Assembly (NCBI RefSeq): GCF_023100945.1
Contig: NZ_CP064689.1
Location: 5,810,001 to 5,874,000, forward strand
Length of the DNA stretch: 64,000 nucleotides
Direction of reading: 5' to 3'
From: Bradyrhizobium sp. 200
Lineage (GTDB): Bacteria; Pseudomonadota; Alphaproteobacteria; Rhizobiales; Xanthobacteraceae
Position 1 is the stretch's first letter; every line of letters begins with the position of its first letter. Below the pieces are notes generated by a model. That model saw only the letters and a program-made list of their open reading frames with translations, was not told where the DNA came from and did no database searches. The position numbers were made by a program, and so were the translations under genes. Positions 8,032-16,923 of this stretch are shown one piece after another.

Positions 8032-9225
8032 TCAGTAGCGCGGCGGCTTCGCCGGAATCGGGGGTGTCGGCTCGGTCGAGATTGTCACGGCCGATCCCGA
8101 TTGCAGCTTGAGCTGCCCCACCGCCACGACGCGGTCGCCGTCCTTCAAGCCCTTCAGGATTTCAGCCCGTCCTTCGACGCGCTTGCCGGTCTGCACGAAG
8201 GTCCGCGTCACCGTGAGGCTGGTTTTGCCGTCCTCTTCCTTCTTCTCGCTGAGAAGGAAGACCGAGTCGCCATAGAGCGTGTAGTCAACCGCGGTTTCGG
8301 GCACGGTGATGACCGGCGGCTTATCCGGTAGCACCACGGTGGTGGTCACGAACATGCCGGGCTTGAGGATACGGTCCGGATTCTGGATCGTCGCCTGCAC
8401 GCGAATGTTGCGCGTTTCGGCCGCAATCTGCGGCTCGATGGTCGTGATCTTGCCTTCGAAGGTTTGGCCCGGATAGGCGTCTACCGCGATACGAACGATC
8501 TGGCCGACCTTGAGCTGGCCGGAATCCTTTTCCGTCACGGTGAAGTTCGCATACAGCGCCGACAAATCGGTCAGTGAGATGATCTGCGTGCCTGCAGTCA
8601 GATATTGTCCGACCTCGACCCTGCGAACGCCGAGTTCGCCATCGAACGGCGCCCGCACCAGCTTCTGCGAGATGATGGCTTCCGTCTTGGCGATGCCGGC
8701 GCTGGCCTGATCGAACGCGGCTTGCGCATTATCCACGGTCGCCTGCGGTCCGAACTGGCGCTCGGCCAATTGCTTGGCGCGATCCAGCGATATCTGTGCC
8801 ACGCGCTGCTGGGCCTTGTAGTTGGCAAGGTCGCCCTGCTCGGGACCGTCGAACAACTGAATCAGCGGCGTGCCCGCCTTCACGCTGGCACCCGCGGTGA
8901 ACATGATGTCGGTGATGCGGCCGTTGACATCCGAAGTCACGTTGACCTGATGCACGGCGGCGAGATCGCCGACCGCGGTCAGGAGATTCGGAATGGTTTC
9001 GGACTTCGCCGTGGCGATGTTCACGCTGGTCGGCGGCGGCTTGTTGTTCGCGAAGAACTGCGCAATCATCTTGCCGCGGAAATAGTTGAACCAGACGAGG
9101 CCGCCGACCAGCAAGGCCAGCAGCAACCCCACGACGATGAACCAGCGCACCAGCCGGACGGGCCGCTTGTGCGACTTGTCCGCAATCGGCTTGCCCGAAA
9201 GTTTGGATTCAGTCACGATATTCAT
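8032..9225 (-). CDS. RND efflux periplasmic adaptor subunit (membrane fusion protein)
   Basis: This is a 397-residue adaptor that links the RND pump to an outer-membrane channel. An N-terminal membrane anchor (VRWFIVVGLLLALLVGGLVW, about residues 27-46) is followed by a lipoyl half (VTSDVNGRITDIMFTAGASV). A helical hairpin follows, then the second lipoyl half (VRAPFDGELGVRRVEVGQYL) and a beta-barrel (GQTFEGKITTIEPQI). ATG 9225 lies one base after the TetR stop codon. A GTG at 9234 would overlap it. The arrangement suggests translational coupling to the regulator gene. The product is the partner of the pump encoded next. Confidence 0.93.
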   Translation of the reverse strand: MNIVTESKLSGKPIADKSHKRPVRLVRWFIVVGLLLALLVGGLVWFNYFRGKMIAQFFANNKPPPTSVNIATAKSETIPNLLTAVGDLAAVHQVNVTSDVNGRITDIMFTAGASVKAGTPLIQLFDGPEQGDLANYKAQQRVAQISLDRAKQLAERQFGPQATVDNAQAAFDQASAGIAKTEAIISQKLVRAPFDGELGVRRVEVGQYLTAGTQIISLTDLSALYANFTVTEKDSGQLKVGQIVRIAVDAYPGQTFEGKITTIEPQIAAETRNIRVQATIQNPDRILKPGMFVTTTVVLPDKPPVITVPETAVDYTLYGDSVFLLSEKKEEDGKTSLTVTRTFVQTGKRVEGRAEILKGLKDGDRVVAVGQLKLQSGSAVTISTEPTPPIPAKPPRY

Positions 9226-9226
9226 G

Positions 9227-9928
9227 TCATGCACTTTCTGCAGTTACCGATTGTCCCGAATTCGGTGACAGCTCGCCGTCCAAATGAGAAGCAATTGCGG
9301 CTTCGGTAAGTCCGATGCCGCGCAGGATGAATTGACAAAGCTGCCGCTCCAGATCGGCGGCGTTGCCGTAGGAAAGACAGGGCACGGCCGGAAGCCTCGT
9401 GAGCGCCGACATCAGCACGGTGTGGTGCGCGAACCAGAACAGGTTGAGAGGATCGCTGCCGATCCGCGTCGCGTCACCGGCCGCGACCGCGCTTTCGATC
9501 GATGCGGAGAACACCGGGCCGATCAGGCCGCCGATCTTGTCGTAGAGCAGACGCGCGAACTCGCCGTCATCGAGATGGCTGGTCGTCATCAGCCGCATCC
9601 GCTGCGCTTCCTCCTGATCCGACCCGTCGGACACCTCCATGAAATGGCCAACCATGCCCTTGACCAGTTCGACCAATGTGGCAGTTGAGGGCTTCTGGTC
9701 GAGCAGGTGCGCGAAGTCCGGATCGGCCTCGCACTCTTCCGCCAGGATCTCGGCATAGAGTGCGGCCTTGGAAGGGAAGTGCTTGAACAGCAGCCCTTCC
9801 GAAATGGCCGCGGCGGCCGCCACGCTCTTGGTCGTGGTGCCGGCAAAGCCGTTACGGGCAAAGCATCGCTTGGCGGCGCTCAAGATCAATTGCCGCCGCA
9901 AGTCACTGGTCATGCGCAGGGTAGACAT
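9227..9928 (-). CDS. TetR/AcrR-family transcriptional repressor of the RND operon
   Basis: A 233-residue regulator with an N-terminal helix-turn-helix (ILSAAKRCFARNGFAGTTTK, then ISEGLLFKHFPSKAALYAE, about residues 15-60) and a variable ligand-binding C-terminal domain. I favour ATG 9928. GTG 9946 lies inside the candidate operator, and ATG 9913 lacks a ribosome site. It is the first gene of the operon and is followed almost without gap by the adaptor. The palindrome at 9935-9950, directly before the start, fits autorepression, with an effector (probably a pump substrate) relieving it. Confidence 0.9.
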   Translation of the reverse strand: MSTLRMTSDLRRQLILSAAKRCFARNGFAGTTTKSVAAAAAISEGLLFKHFPSKAALYAEILAEECEADPDFAHLLDQKPSTATLVELVKGMVGHFMEVSDGSDQEEAQRMRLMTTSHLDDGEFARLLYDKIGGLIGPVFSASIESAVAAGDATRIGSDPLNLFWFAHHTVLMSALTRLPAVPCLSYGNAADLERQLCQFILRGIGLTEAAIASHLDGELSPNSGQSVTAESA

Positions 9929-9934
9929 CTGGGC

Positions 9935-9950
9935 GTGAGTAATCACTCAC
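9935..9950. promoter_or_regulatory. Candidate TetR operator GTGAGT-N4-ACTCAC
   Basis: A 16-base palindrome with perfect 6-base arms and a 4-base centre, 6 bases upstream of the TetR start codon. TGAGT...ACTCA half-sites are common among AcrR-type repressors of RND operons. The position would block the operon promoter or early elongation. No second copy was seen within 100 bases. Confidence 0.65.
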
Positions 9951-10031
9951 CTTGATGGAGTCAAGGATCTATTGCAGCGCACCAAGCGAATTCTGTTGCG
10001 AGGTGACGTCAAAGACACAGCTTCATCGCTT

Positions 10032-10086
10032 TGTTTGAGCACGATTTTTCCAGGAATCCGGCTCTCACCCTTCCGGCTCATCGCGG
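10032..10086. repeat. Degenerate GATC-type hairpin repeat (family E, possible)
   Basis: Within the 283-base gap between the efflux operon and the P450 gene, GAGCACGATTTTTCC...GGAATCCGG...CTTCCGGCTCATCGC resembles, with many changes, the palindromes at 48843-48890 and 60782-60828. The call is weak. The rest of the gap should hold the divergent promoters, but I cannot place them with certainty. Confidence 0.3.
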
Positions 10087-10233
10087 GCCGACCTCAACCC
10101 CAACGCGCCGGGAACGGTGCGGGCCAGAAGCTGCCCCCGGCTTGACGCACCGTGAACGGCATTTAAGATAGTTGCATCTGCGACTAATTTGATGTCGCGT
10201 GTTTGTCCATCTTCCTAAGGAGTATGGCGAGCC

Positions 10234-11454
10234 ATGAGTCTGGATGCGCGCGAGCTGGCGGCCACCTTCGACCTCGAAAAGCTGACGCCGGAGTTCTACG
10301 CCAACCCCTACCCGACGTATCGCGCGCTGCGCGAGACCGAGCCGGTCAAGCGGTTGCCGAACGGCTCGTACTTCCTGACCCGTTACGACGATCTGGTTGC
10401 GGCCTACAAGAACACCAAAGCCTTCTCCTCGGACAAGAAGAAGGAGTTTTCGCCGAAATACGGCGCCTCCCTGCTCTACGAGCATCACACCACGAGCCTC
10501 GTCTTCAACGATCCCCCCGCCCACACCCGCGTCCGGCGGCTGATCATGGGCGCGCTCTCGCCGCGCGCGATCGCCGGCATGGAACCCGATCTGATCCGGC
10601 TGGTCGACCGCCTGCTCGACGCCCTCGCCGCCAAGCGCAAGGTGGACCTGATCGACGATTTCGCAGCCGCGATTCCGATCGAGGTGATCGGCAATCTGCT
10701 CGACGTGCCCGAGGGCGAGCGCGAGCCCTTGCGCGGCTGGTCGCTGGCCATCCTCGGCGCGCTTGAGCCGGTGATCGGCCCGGACGCCTTTGCCCGCGGC
10801 AACAAGGCGGTGGAGGACTTCCTGTCGTACCTCGAAGGGCTGGTGGCGCGGCGGCGGGCCAAGCCCGGCAATTCCGACCGCGACGTGCTGACCCGGCTCA
10901 TTCAGGGCGAAGACAATGGCGAGCGGCTGACCGAAAAGGAGCTGCTGCACAATTGCATCTTCCTGCTCAATGCCGGCCACGAGACCACCACCAATTTGAT
11001 CGGCAACGGGCTGGTGGCACTGTCGGTGCATTCGGGCGAGAAAAAGCGGTTGGTCGAGAACCCGGCGCTGGTCAAGACCGCCGTCGAGGAAATGCTGCGG
11101 TTCGAGAGCTCCAACCAGCTCGGCAACCGCATGACGGTCGAGCCGTTCGAACTCGGCGGCGTCGCGATGCCGGCGGGCACGCCGGTGACGCTGTGCATCG
11201 GCGCCGCCAACCGCGACCCCGCGCAGTTCGCCGATCCCGAACGTTTCGACGTCGGCCGCTCGCCGAACCGGCATCTCGCTTTCGGCACTGGCGCGCATCA
11301 ATGCGCCGGCATGGCGCTGGCGCGGCTCGAGGGCGCCATCGCGATCTCGCGCTTCCTCGCGCGGTTTCCGGATTATGCGCTCGCCGGCGAGCCGGTACGC
11401 GGCGGCCGCGTGCGCTTCCGCGGATTTCTGAATGTGCCATGCACGATCAGCTAG
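10234..11454 (+). CDS. Cytochrome P450
   Basis: A 406-residue soluble bacterial class I P450 monooxygenase. Visible landmarks are the oxygen-binding I-helix AGHETTTN (about 247-254), the K-helix ExxR in EEMLRFES (about 285), and the heme-ligand loop FGTGAHQCAG (about 350-359) with Cys 357 as thiolate ligand. The usual Thr after Glu in the I-helix is present. Ribosome site AAGGAG is 11 bases before ATG 10234. A nearer ATG at 10224 is out of frame. No ferredoxin or ferredoxin reductase is adjacent. The flavoprotein at 32040-33260 is of a type that could serve as reductase, but that is only a guess. The substrate is unknown. Confidence 0.95.
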   Translation: MSLDARELAATFDLEKLTPEFYANPYPTYRALRETEPVKRLPNGSYFLTRYDDLVAAYKNTKAFSSDKKKEFSPKYGASLLYEHHTTSLVFNDPPAHTRVRRLIMGALSPRAIAGMEPDLIRLVDRLLDALAAKRKVDLIDDFAAAIPIEVIGNLLDVPEGEREPLRGWSLAILGALEPVIGPDAFARGNKAVEDFLSYLEGLVARRRAKPGNSDRDVLTRLIQGEDNGERLTEKELLHNCIFLLNAGHETTTNLIGNGLVALSVHSGEKKRLVENPALVKTAVEEMLRFESSNQLGNRMTVEPFELGGVAMPAGTPVTLCIGAANRDPAQFADPERFDVGRSPNRHLAFGTGAHQCAGMALARLEGAIAISRFLARFPDYALAGEPVRGGRVRFRGFLNVPCTIS

Positions 11455-11574
11455 CGCCGCAGTCGAACTGCACCTGCGTCGCAACACCGCAATGCAAATC
11501 AAAGACAAAAGAGAACGATTTCTGCGCTAGCGCGTTGGCATTCCCGGGCGACGAAGCATGAAGGAGTTGAGATC

Positions 11575-13443
11575 ATGCTTTCGCGATGCGCTCGCGTTGC
11601 AGCATTTTTTCTTGGTGTCTCCGCGATTGCGGTGAGCACCGGCTCGTTCGCCCAAGGAAGAGGCCCGGGGGGCGCAGCAGCGCCAGCAGCCCGTCCAGCA
11701 GCACCACCCGCCATGGCCCGTCCAGCGGCACCACCACCGGCGATGGCGCGCCCAGCGGCGCCTCCGGCCATGGCACGCCCCGCCGCACCTCCGGCAATGG
11801 CGCGACCCGCCGCACCGGCGTTCCGCGCGGCTCCCGCGCCGCAGCGTCCAGCCATGACTCCGCATGTGGCCCCGCGGATCGCCGCGCCACCGCGACCGGC
11901 CGCACCGCGCGTTGCAGGACCACGACCTGAGATCCATCGTGCCGCACCGCCGCAGCGACCGGCCATGACGGGGCGTCCGGAACCGCGCATCGCTACACCA
12001 TCTGGCCCGCGCACATCGCCCGCCGCGGGCGCGGGGCTGTCGCGAAAGGAACAGATCGAGACGCGCGCCCAGCAGCGTGAACAGCGCATCCAACAGCGGC
12101 AGCAAATCGTGCAGGAGCGGCAGCGCGACTTGCTGTCGCGCCAAAGCACAGAGCGCCAAAGCCGCATCGATCGCTTGCAGAACCGCGTGCAGCAATTGCA
12201 GTCGCAAAAGCCGGAAGGTCTCCGGGCGCAACGCGCGCAGGAAAGATTGCTGCAGACACAGACCCGCTTGCTCCAGCGCGAGCAGCGCTTCCAGCAAAGC
12301 GATCAGGCGCGACTGCAGCGGCTGGGACCACAGCCTTCGGCTGAACGATCCGCCTCTGCCGCCGCCTTGCAGGCCGCCGCACGCGGGCGATTTGCCGCGC
12401 ACTTCCGCAGCAACGATGCCCTGCAGGCCCGGGCCGCGCTCACGGCCCGGGAGAACGGCTGGGCTCCCCGCCATGCCTGGCGGCGCGGCCATCGCGCAGC
12501 GTTTGTGGCCTGGCTTGGCCCGGTCTTCTGGCCCTACGCCTATTCCGACATCTTCAACTACACCTTCTGGCCCTACGCCTACGACCCCGGCTACTGGGCC
12601 TACGCTTACGATGACTTCGTCGACACGGTATTTTGGGGGACCGACAGTCCTTATTCCGCTTACGCCAGATATCCCGAACCCGGCGCAGCGGTCACTGATT
12701 TCCGGGCGCGCCAGCGCCCAAGCGTGAGCCGGCAGACTCTCCGGCAAGTGTGCGCAGAGCCGGATGAGGGTGTGACGGCTTGGCCGATCGCGTCGATCAC
12801 GCGCGCGGTTCAGCCGACGCCCGAGCAGCGTGCCCTGCTCGATGAATTGAAGGCCGCTGCGGCAAAGGCGGCGGACGTGTTCAAGGAATCCTGCACCGAT
12901 TCCTACGCGATGACGCCCCCCGGTCGCTTGCGGGCGATGACGAACCGCGTAAGCGCAACGCTCAACGCGGTAAGGATCGTGCGCCCGGCACTTGAGACGT
13001 TTTACAATTCGCTGAACGACGAGCAAAAGGCGCGTTTCAACGCGCTCGGCCCGAACGTCGGCGAGCGTTCGCAACAACAGTTGCAGCAGGAAGCGAATGC
13101 TGAGGCCGAGCGCTGCGGCGAGCCGAAATCCAGCCTCACGCAGCTACCGATCGAACGGATCGAGGCCGTGATACATCCGGCCGGCAAGCAAAAGGAAGCG
13201 CTCGACCGCTTGAGCAAAGCAACCAAGGATGCGGTTGAAGGATTGCAGGCCGCCTGCCCGGACGATGTACCGCTCACGCCGCTCGGACGGCTGGAGGCGA
13301 TGGAGAAGCGGCTCGACGCCATGCTGCAGGCAGCCGCGCTGGTACAGCCGGCATTGGACGAGTTCTATGCCACGCTGGGCAACGAGCAGAAGGCGCGCTT
13401 CAATACGCTGCCGCAGGTCGCAAGCCCCTCGCCGCAGCCTTGA
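11575..13443 (+). CDS. Exported LTXXQ-motif (Spy/CpxP-like) protein with Pro/Ala repeats
   Basis: A 622-residue protein with a signal peptide (FFLGVSAIAVSTGSFAQ, cut near residue 26). Residues about 40-80 are four tandem 10-11-residue units built on PPAMARPAAP. Residues about 155-235 are Gln/Arg-rich and predicted coiled coil. An aromatic stretch (FWPYAY, then YWAYAYDDF) lies near residue 320. Two similar C-terminal domains follow (about 410-490 and 530-610), each with a TPxGRL segment and a final LN(D)EQKARFN, the LTXXQ signature of periplasmic Spy/CpxP-like proteins. A role in envelope stress or folding is inferred from family only. It is much longer than Spy (about 160 residues), so it is a multidomain member. 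Confidence 0.75.
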   Translation: MLSRCARVAAFFLGVSAIAVSTGSFAQGRGPGGAAAPAARPAAPPAMARPAAPPPAMARPAAPPAMARPAAPPAMARPAAPAFRAAPAPQRPAMTPHVAPRIAAPPRPAAPRVAGPRPEIHRAAPPQRPAMTGRPEPRIATPSGPRTSPAAGAGLSRKEQIETRAQQREQRIQQRQQIVQERQRDLLSRQSTERQSRIDRLQNRVQQLQSQKPEGLRAQRAQERLLQTQTRLLQREQRFQQSDQARLQRLGPQPSAERSASAAALQAAARGRFAAHFRSNDALQARAALTARENGWAPRHAWRRGHRAAFVAWLGPVFWPYAYSDIFNYTFWPYAYDPGYWAYAYDDFVDTVFWGTDSPYSAYARYPEPGAAVTDFRARQRPSVSRQTLRQVCAEPDEGVTAWPIASITRAVQPTPEQRALLDELKAAAAKAADVFKESCTDSYAMTPPGRLRAMTNRVSATLNAVRIVRPALETFYNSLNDEQKARFNALGPNVGERSQQQLQQEANAEAERCGEPKSSLTQLPIERIEAVIHPAGKQKEALDRLSKATKDAVEGLQAACPDDVPLTPLGRLEAMEKRLDAMLQAAALVQPALDEFYATLGNEQKARFNTLPQVASPSPQP

Positions 13444-13472
13444 CCGCGTCCCTCAGCTCACGAGGTAATCGA

Positions 13473-13940
13473 ATGAGGCAATGGCACTTCACCACGCTTC
13501 TCGTCCGGCCAGCGTCCAGCCGGGGAGACATATCCGAGCGGCACCGGGGCCGGGCATTCCTGATAATGATATTAAGCGGAATCGCGTACATGCTTTCGTC
13601 GCCTTCCGCTCTGCCTCAGGCGTCGCAGGGCACGGAGGGCGTCTCAGGGCAACAGGCGTTTAACAATGCCTGTCGAACGTGTCACGTGGTGAGGGAAGGC
13701 GATAATCGGCTGGGCCCCAACCTGCACGGGATTGTCGGACGGAAGGCAGGATCGCTGCCGGACTACGCGTTTTCCAGCGCAATGAAGGAGGCAGGATTCG
13801 TCTGGGATGAGGAGAAGCTCGATCGCTTCATCGCAAACCCCGATGAGCTCCTGCCCGGCAACAGCATGAAGCCGTATGGCGGCCTCCCATCGAGCGACGA
13901 GAGAAAGAAAATCATCGCCTTCCTTGCTCAACCGCGATGA
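13473..13940 (+). CDS. Class I cytochrome c (cytochrome c2-like)
   Basis: A 155-residue electron carrier. The single heme-attachment motif CRTCH is near residue 68, followed by LGPNLHGIVGRKAG, and the methionine ligand is in NSMKPYGG near residue 132. This layout matches short c2/cytochrome c556-like proteins. ATG 13473 has GAGGT 6 bases upstream. The N-terminus carries a hydrophobic segment (AFLIMILSGIAYMLSSP) preceded by about 30 residues, which is long for a signal peptide and may act as a membrane anchor. It is 29 bases after the LTXXQ gene and probably co-transcribed. Its electron partner is not evident. Confidence 0.88.
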   Translation: MRQWHFTTLLVRPASSRGDISERHRGRAFLIMILSGIAYMLSSPSALPQASQGTEGVSGQQAFNNACRTCHVVREGDNRLGPNLHGIVGRKAGSLPDYAFSSAMKEAGFVWDEEKLDRFIANPDELLPGNSMKPYGGLPSSDERKKIIAFLAQPR

Positions 13941-13961
13941 CACCGCAATCGGCGCGGGCAT

Positions 13962-14837
13962 TTATCGTGCGTTTCGCACCGATGCCAAAGCGCGTTCCAT
14001 GGCCTGCGTTACAATCACCGCAGAGCGTTCGTCGAGATGAACGCCGTCCGCCCAGCGCAACTCGCTCCGGTTCACATCGACAGGCAGCCATCGATTCGAA
14101 TCCGGAAATGCGGCGCGAACAATCTCCCGCGTAGTCCTCGCAAAGCGCGCGCCTTCGATCGGTTCGGAATAGGGTAGCTCGAACAGCAACACCCGGGCGC
14201 CGCGTTGTTCCAGTATCCGGATCAACTCCTCAATTCGCTTCACGTTGAGCCGCGTGGCATCCGCCGGATCCTCCGCATTGAATTGCTGCAGCGCGCGATC
14301 TGCATAGATCCGGTTGTCGAAATCGCTCGGCGGCTGCCCGACCAATCTGCGTAGGTCCGGCTCGACCTGCTCATAGATCAGCGGCGCGTGACGCCGCTGC
14401 TCGTAGGCGGCTACCGCGGCCCTGACCGGGCGAAAGAAAAACGGTTCAGTGTCGCCGCGCGAGTAACGTTCGACCAGCGCGGCATCGGTGGGACGTGCGA
14501 GAACATTCGCCTCGACGAGAATGAACTTCGGAAGCTGCGGCTGGTTCGCAACGATCTCCAGCCCGGTGACCGGAGAACCGCCTGCAAGCGCCAGATTCCG
14601 CAAGCCGGGCGTTGCAAAATATTCCTCCTTGAGGCGGAACGTGAGCGAGCTTCCCACCAGCACGACGTCAGGCACTGGCTCGCGCAGGTAGCGGCTCAGG
14701 GTGATCAGCGTGCCGTCGCGCGTCGTCGTCGCCGGCATTTGCAGCCCGCTGCCGAAGCGCATGGTGGCGAAGCCGCAGGCGATCAAGACAATCGCAGCGC
14801 CAGCACCGCATTTTACCAGCCACCGAACGGCAGACAC
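13962..14837 (-). CDS. Membrane-anchored SGNH-like protein, partner of the MBOAT acyltransferase
   Basis: I place the start at GTG 14837, giving 291 residues, because GAGGGA lies 4 bases upstream. The same frame stays open far into the MBOAT gene, but that part is a shadow. One N-terminal hydrophobic helix (residues about 8-25) is followed by a periplasmic domain. VVLVGSSLTF (Ser 63/64) resembles the SGNH block I. ADGVHLDE near the C-terminus (Asp 264, His 267) fits the block V catalytic DxxH. Such proteins (AlgJ/AlgX, DltD-like) transfer acyl groups delivered by an MBOAT partner to a polysaccharide. The gene starts 14 bases after the MBOAT stop, which supports a two-gene O-acylation unit. 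The family call is my inference. Confidence 0.65.
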   Translation of the reverse strand: MSAVRWLVKCGAGAAIVLIACGFATMRFGSGLQMPATTTRDGTLITLSRYLREPVPDVVLVGSSLTFRLKEEYFATPGLRNLALAGGSPVTGLEIVANQPQLPKFILVEANVLARPTDAALVERYSRGDTEPFFFRPVRAAVAAYEQRRHAPLIYEQVEPDLRRLVGQPPSDFDNRIYADRALQQFNAEDPADATRLNVKRIEELIRILEQRGARVLLFELPYSEPIEGARFARTTREIVRAAFPDSNRWLPVDVNRSELRWADGVHLDERSAVIVTQAMERALASVRNAR

Positions 14838-14851
14838 GTTTTCCCTCGTCC

Positions 14852-16216
14852 CTAGAACTGAAAGTAGATGAACGACGTTTCGGGGCCGGCCTCCAGATAC
14901 ATCAGGGCGGCCATCGAGCCGTATAGATATGGCTCCGCCCAGCGAAGTCTTCCCTCGAACAGCAAACGGAACCCCAGGTGCTGAATTATGACCGGCAGCG
15001 AATAGAGCAGCGCCAGGTTGTAGAACAGCTTGGTAGGGTTGGGATTCGTACTCGGCATAAACATCCCCGTGAGATAGCCGATCGCATGGTCGAAGTTCGG
15101 CAGCTTGAAGAAAATCCAGAGCATGGTGACGCAGGCAAAGACCACGGTCATCCGCACCGCTCGAAAAACCGCAAAGTCGATCGAAGCCAAACGCGGCAGC
15201 AAGGGGCGTTCGAGCACCAGCAGCAGGCCGTGCAACAAACCCCACATCAGATAGCTGAGGCCGGCGCCGTGCCAGAGGCCACCCAATCCCATCACGATCA
15301 TCAGGTTCAAGTGGGTCCGCCATAGGCCATGGCGGTTGCCGCCGAGCGGGACGTAAAGATAGGTCCGCAGCCAGATCGACAGCGAAATATGCCAGCGCGT
15401 CCAGAATTCAGAGAACGAGGTCGAGATGTAGGGAAGATTGAAATTGATCGGCAGGCGATAGCCGAACAGGAGACCAAGGCCGATCGCGATCGCGGAATAG
15501 CCGAAGAAGTCCGCATAGATTTGATAGCTGTAAAGGAAAACCAGCAGCCAGCGATCCTGGGTCCGCAGCGTCTCGTAGAGCGGAAAGCTCATATAGGACG
15601 TCATCTCATTGAGATTGTTCGCCACGTAGAGCTTGAAGAAAAATCCGATCAGGATCCATTTCGCGGCCTCGACGAATGGAATGTCCGCAAAATATTTCGG
15701 CTTGATCTGCGGCATGAACATTTCCGCGCGCGTGATCGGACCTGAAACGAGCTGCGGAAAGAAGATGATGTAGAGAAAGACGCCGGTCAGCGTCGGCGGC
15801 GCCGCCTTCTGCCGGGTCAGGTCAACCAGTAGGCTGATGTTGTGGAAAACAAAGAACGAAATGCCGATCGGAAGCGGCAGTTTCAGCAGGAAATCAAGCG
15901 GCGCGAAGTCCACCAGGCTGGGGGACACCGGATCGATGAACAACAGCTTGTATTTGAAGAACGCCAGCAGCGCGAGATTGAAGGCAATGCCGACCGGAAG
16001 CCAGGCTTTCCGGTTTCGCAATGCCAGGACCAGGCAGAGATAGGTTCCGAAAACCGCGACGGCCAGCAACGCCAGCAGTTCCGGCTGGCCATACCCGTAA
16101 AAGAACAGGCTCGCGAGGACCAGCAGATGGACCTGAAAGGCCCGCAGCGCCGGCAGGTAATACGCTGTAAATACGGTCGCGGCGAAGACGCCGAACTGCC
16201 AGGAAGTGAAAGTCAT
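14852..16216 (-). CDS. MBOAT family O-acyltransferase (AlgI-like)
   Basis: A 454-residue polytopic membrane protein with about 10-12 hydrophobic helices. The two family histidines are clear: His 276 in FWTRWHISLSIWLR and His 316 in GLGGLWHGAGL. FFPQLVSGPITR near residue 155 is also typical of AlgI/PatA-type members. These proteins move an acetyl or other acyl group across the membrane for modification of exopolysaccharide, alginate or cell-wall glycan. No polysaccharide polymerase gene is in the window, so the acceptor is unknown. It is first in a pair with the SGNH-like gene. Confidence 0.92.
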   Translation of the reverse strand: MTFTSWQFGVFAATVFTAYYLPALRAFQVHLLVLASLFFYGYGQPELLALLAVAVFGTYLCLVLALRNRKAWLPVGIAFNLALLAFFKYKLLFIDPVSPSLVDFAPLDFLLKLPLPIGISFFVFHNISLLVDLTRQKAAPPTLTGVFLYIIFFPQLVSGPITRAEMFMPQIKPKYFADIPFVEAAKWILIGFFFKLYVANNLNEMTSYMSFPLYETLRTQDRWLLVFLYSYQIYADFFGYSAIAIGLGLLFGYRLPINFNLPYISTSFSEFWTRWHISLSIWLRTYLYVPLGGNRHGLWRTHLNLMIVMGLGGLWHGAGLSYLMWGLLHGLLLVLERPLLPRLASIDFAVFRAVRMTVVFACVTMLWIFFKLPNFDHAIGYLTGMFMPSTNPNPTKLFYNLALLYSLPVIIQHLGFRLLFEGRLRWAEPYLYGSMAALMYLEAGPETSFIYFQF

Positions 16217-16333
16217 GCCGCCCCAACGGTAGTTGGGGAAGCTCTAGCATCTCGACCTGGGAGGGCATAGCCGAAACCGGGGCGGCCGGTTCGGCAGCCA
16301 GCCGCTCGGGTTCCGACCTAATGCAGGAGAGTT

Positions 16334-16714
16334 CTAATTCCCGGCGGTATTGAAGCGGGAGAGATCGCAATCCCGTTCGGCATATTTCACGCGGCGCAGG
16401 CCCTCGCGGTCCTCGACCACGGTCGGCTTGCAGCGAGCGCTCCAGGCCGCTTCTGCGGCTCGATCGGCCTTCTGCTCTTCCTCCGTCCGCGCATAGACCC
16501 TCACCGTGTTGCGGCCACCCACCGAGAAATTGGTCTGCTGACTGGGAAGCAGCGGAAGGCCGTTGGCGATGGCCGAGGCCTTGGCTCTCTCTGCCTCCCG
16601 TCTCGCAGAGGCGGCCTGGGCCGCATCTGCGGCGTGGCCGTGATCCATCGCGAATTGCGCTGACGCAGATGAGACCGAAGCGACGACGATCGAGATCGCA
16701 ATGAAGATACGCAT
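16334..16714 (-). CDS. Small secreted protein, unknown function (paralogue of 16924-17214)
   Basis: A 126-residue protein starting at ATG 16714 with a signal peptide (MRIFIAISIVVASVSSASAQ). The middle is Ala/Glu-rich and likely helical. The C-terminal third has ARCKPTVVEDREGLRRVKYA then RDCDLSRF. This is shared with the neighbouring small gene, which has FCKPTRTYDKEGVVRLAYA then KGCEFGR. Two cysteines about 24 residues apart are conserved and could form a disulfide in the periplasm. I do not recognise a named family. Confidence 0.7.
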   Translation of the reverse strand: MRIFIAISIVVASVSSASAQFAMDHGHAADAAQAASARREAERAKASAIANGLPLLPSQQTNFSVGGRNTVRVYARTEEEQKADRAAEAAWSARCKPTVVEDREGLRRVKYAERDCDLSRFNTAGN

Positions 16715-16923
16715 GGAGGCTGCCTCTTGGAAGAAATGCCGTATGTCAGAATTGACCGACAAGCATTGAGGCGGCGTAAAACGACGTGGCTAACCCCGTC
16801 GCAATATGATCGATAAAGATTTAGCTGTCTTTCGAGCGTGCTGCGAGCCGCCGGAATTCATCAGGCCATCAGGCCTGGTCCGCTCCTCGATCGTTGCGAG
16901 GAGCGTAAAAGAAGCGACTGGCG

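Noticed and set aside
11527..13077. 516-codon frame opposite the LTXXQ gene
   Set aside because: Antisense to a gene with a signal peptide and clear domains; the translated repeats are only the mirror of the Pro/Ala repeats.
14838..15323. N-terminal extension of the SGNH-like frame inside the MBOAT gene
   Set aside because: The added residues are an out-of-frame reading of MBOAT; GTG 14837 has a good ribosome site.
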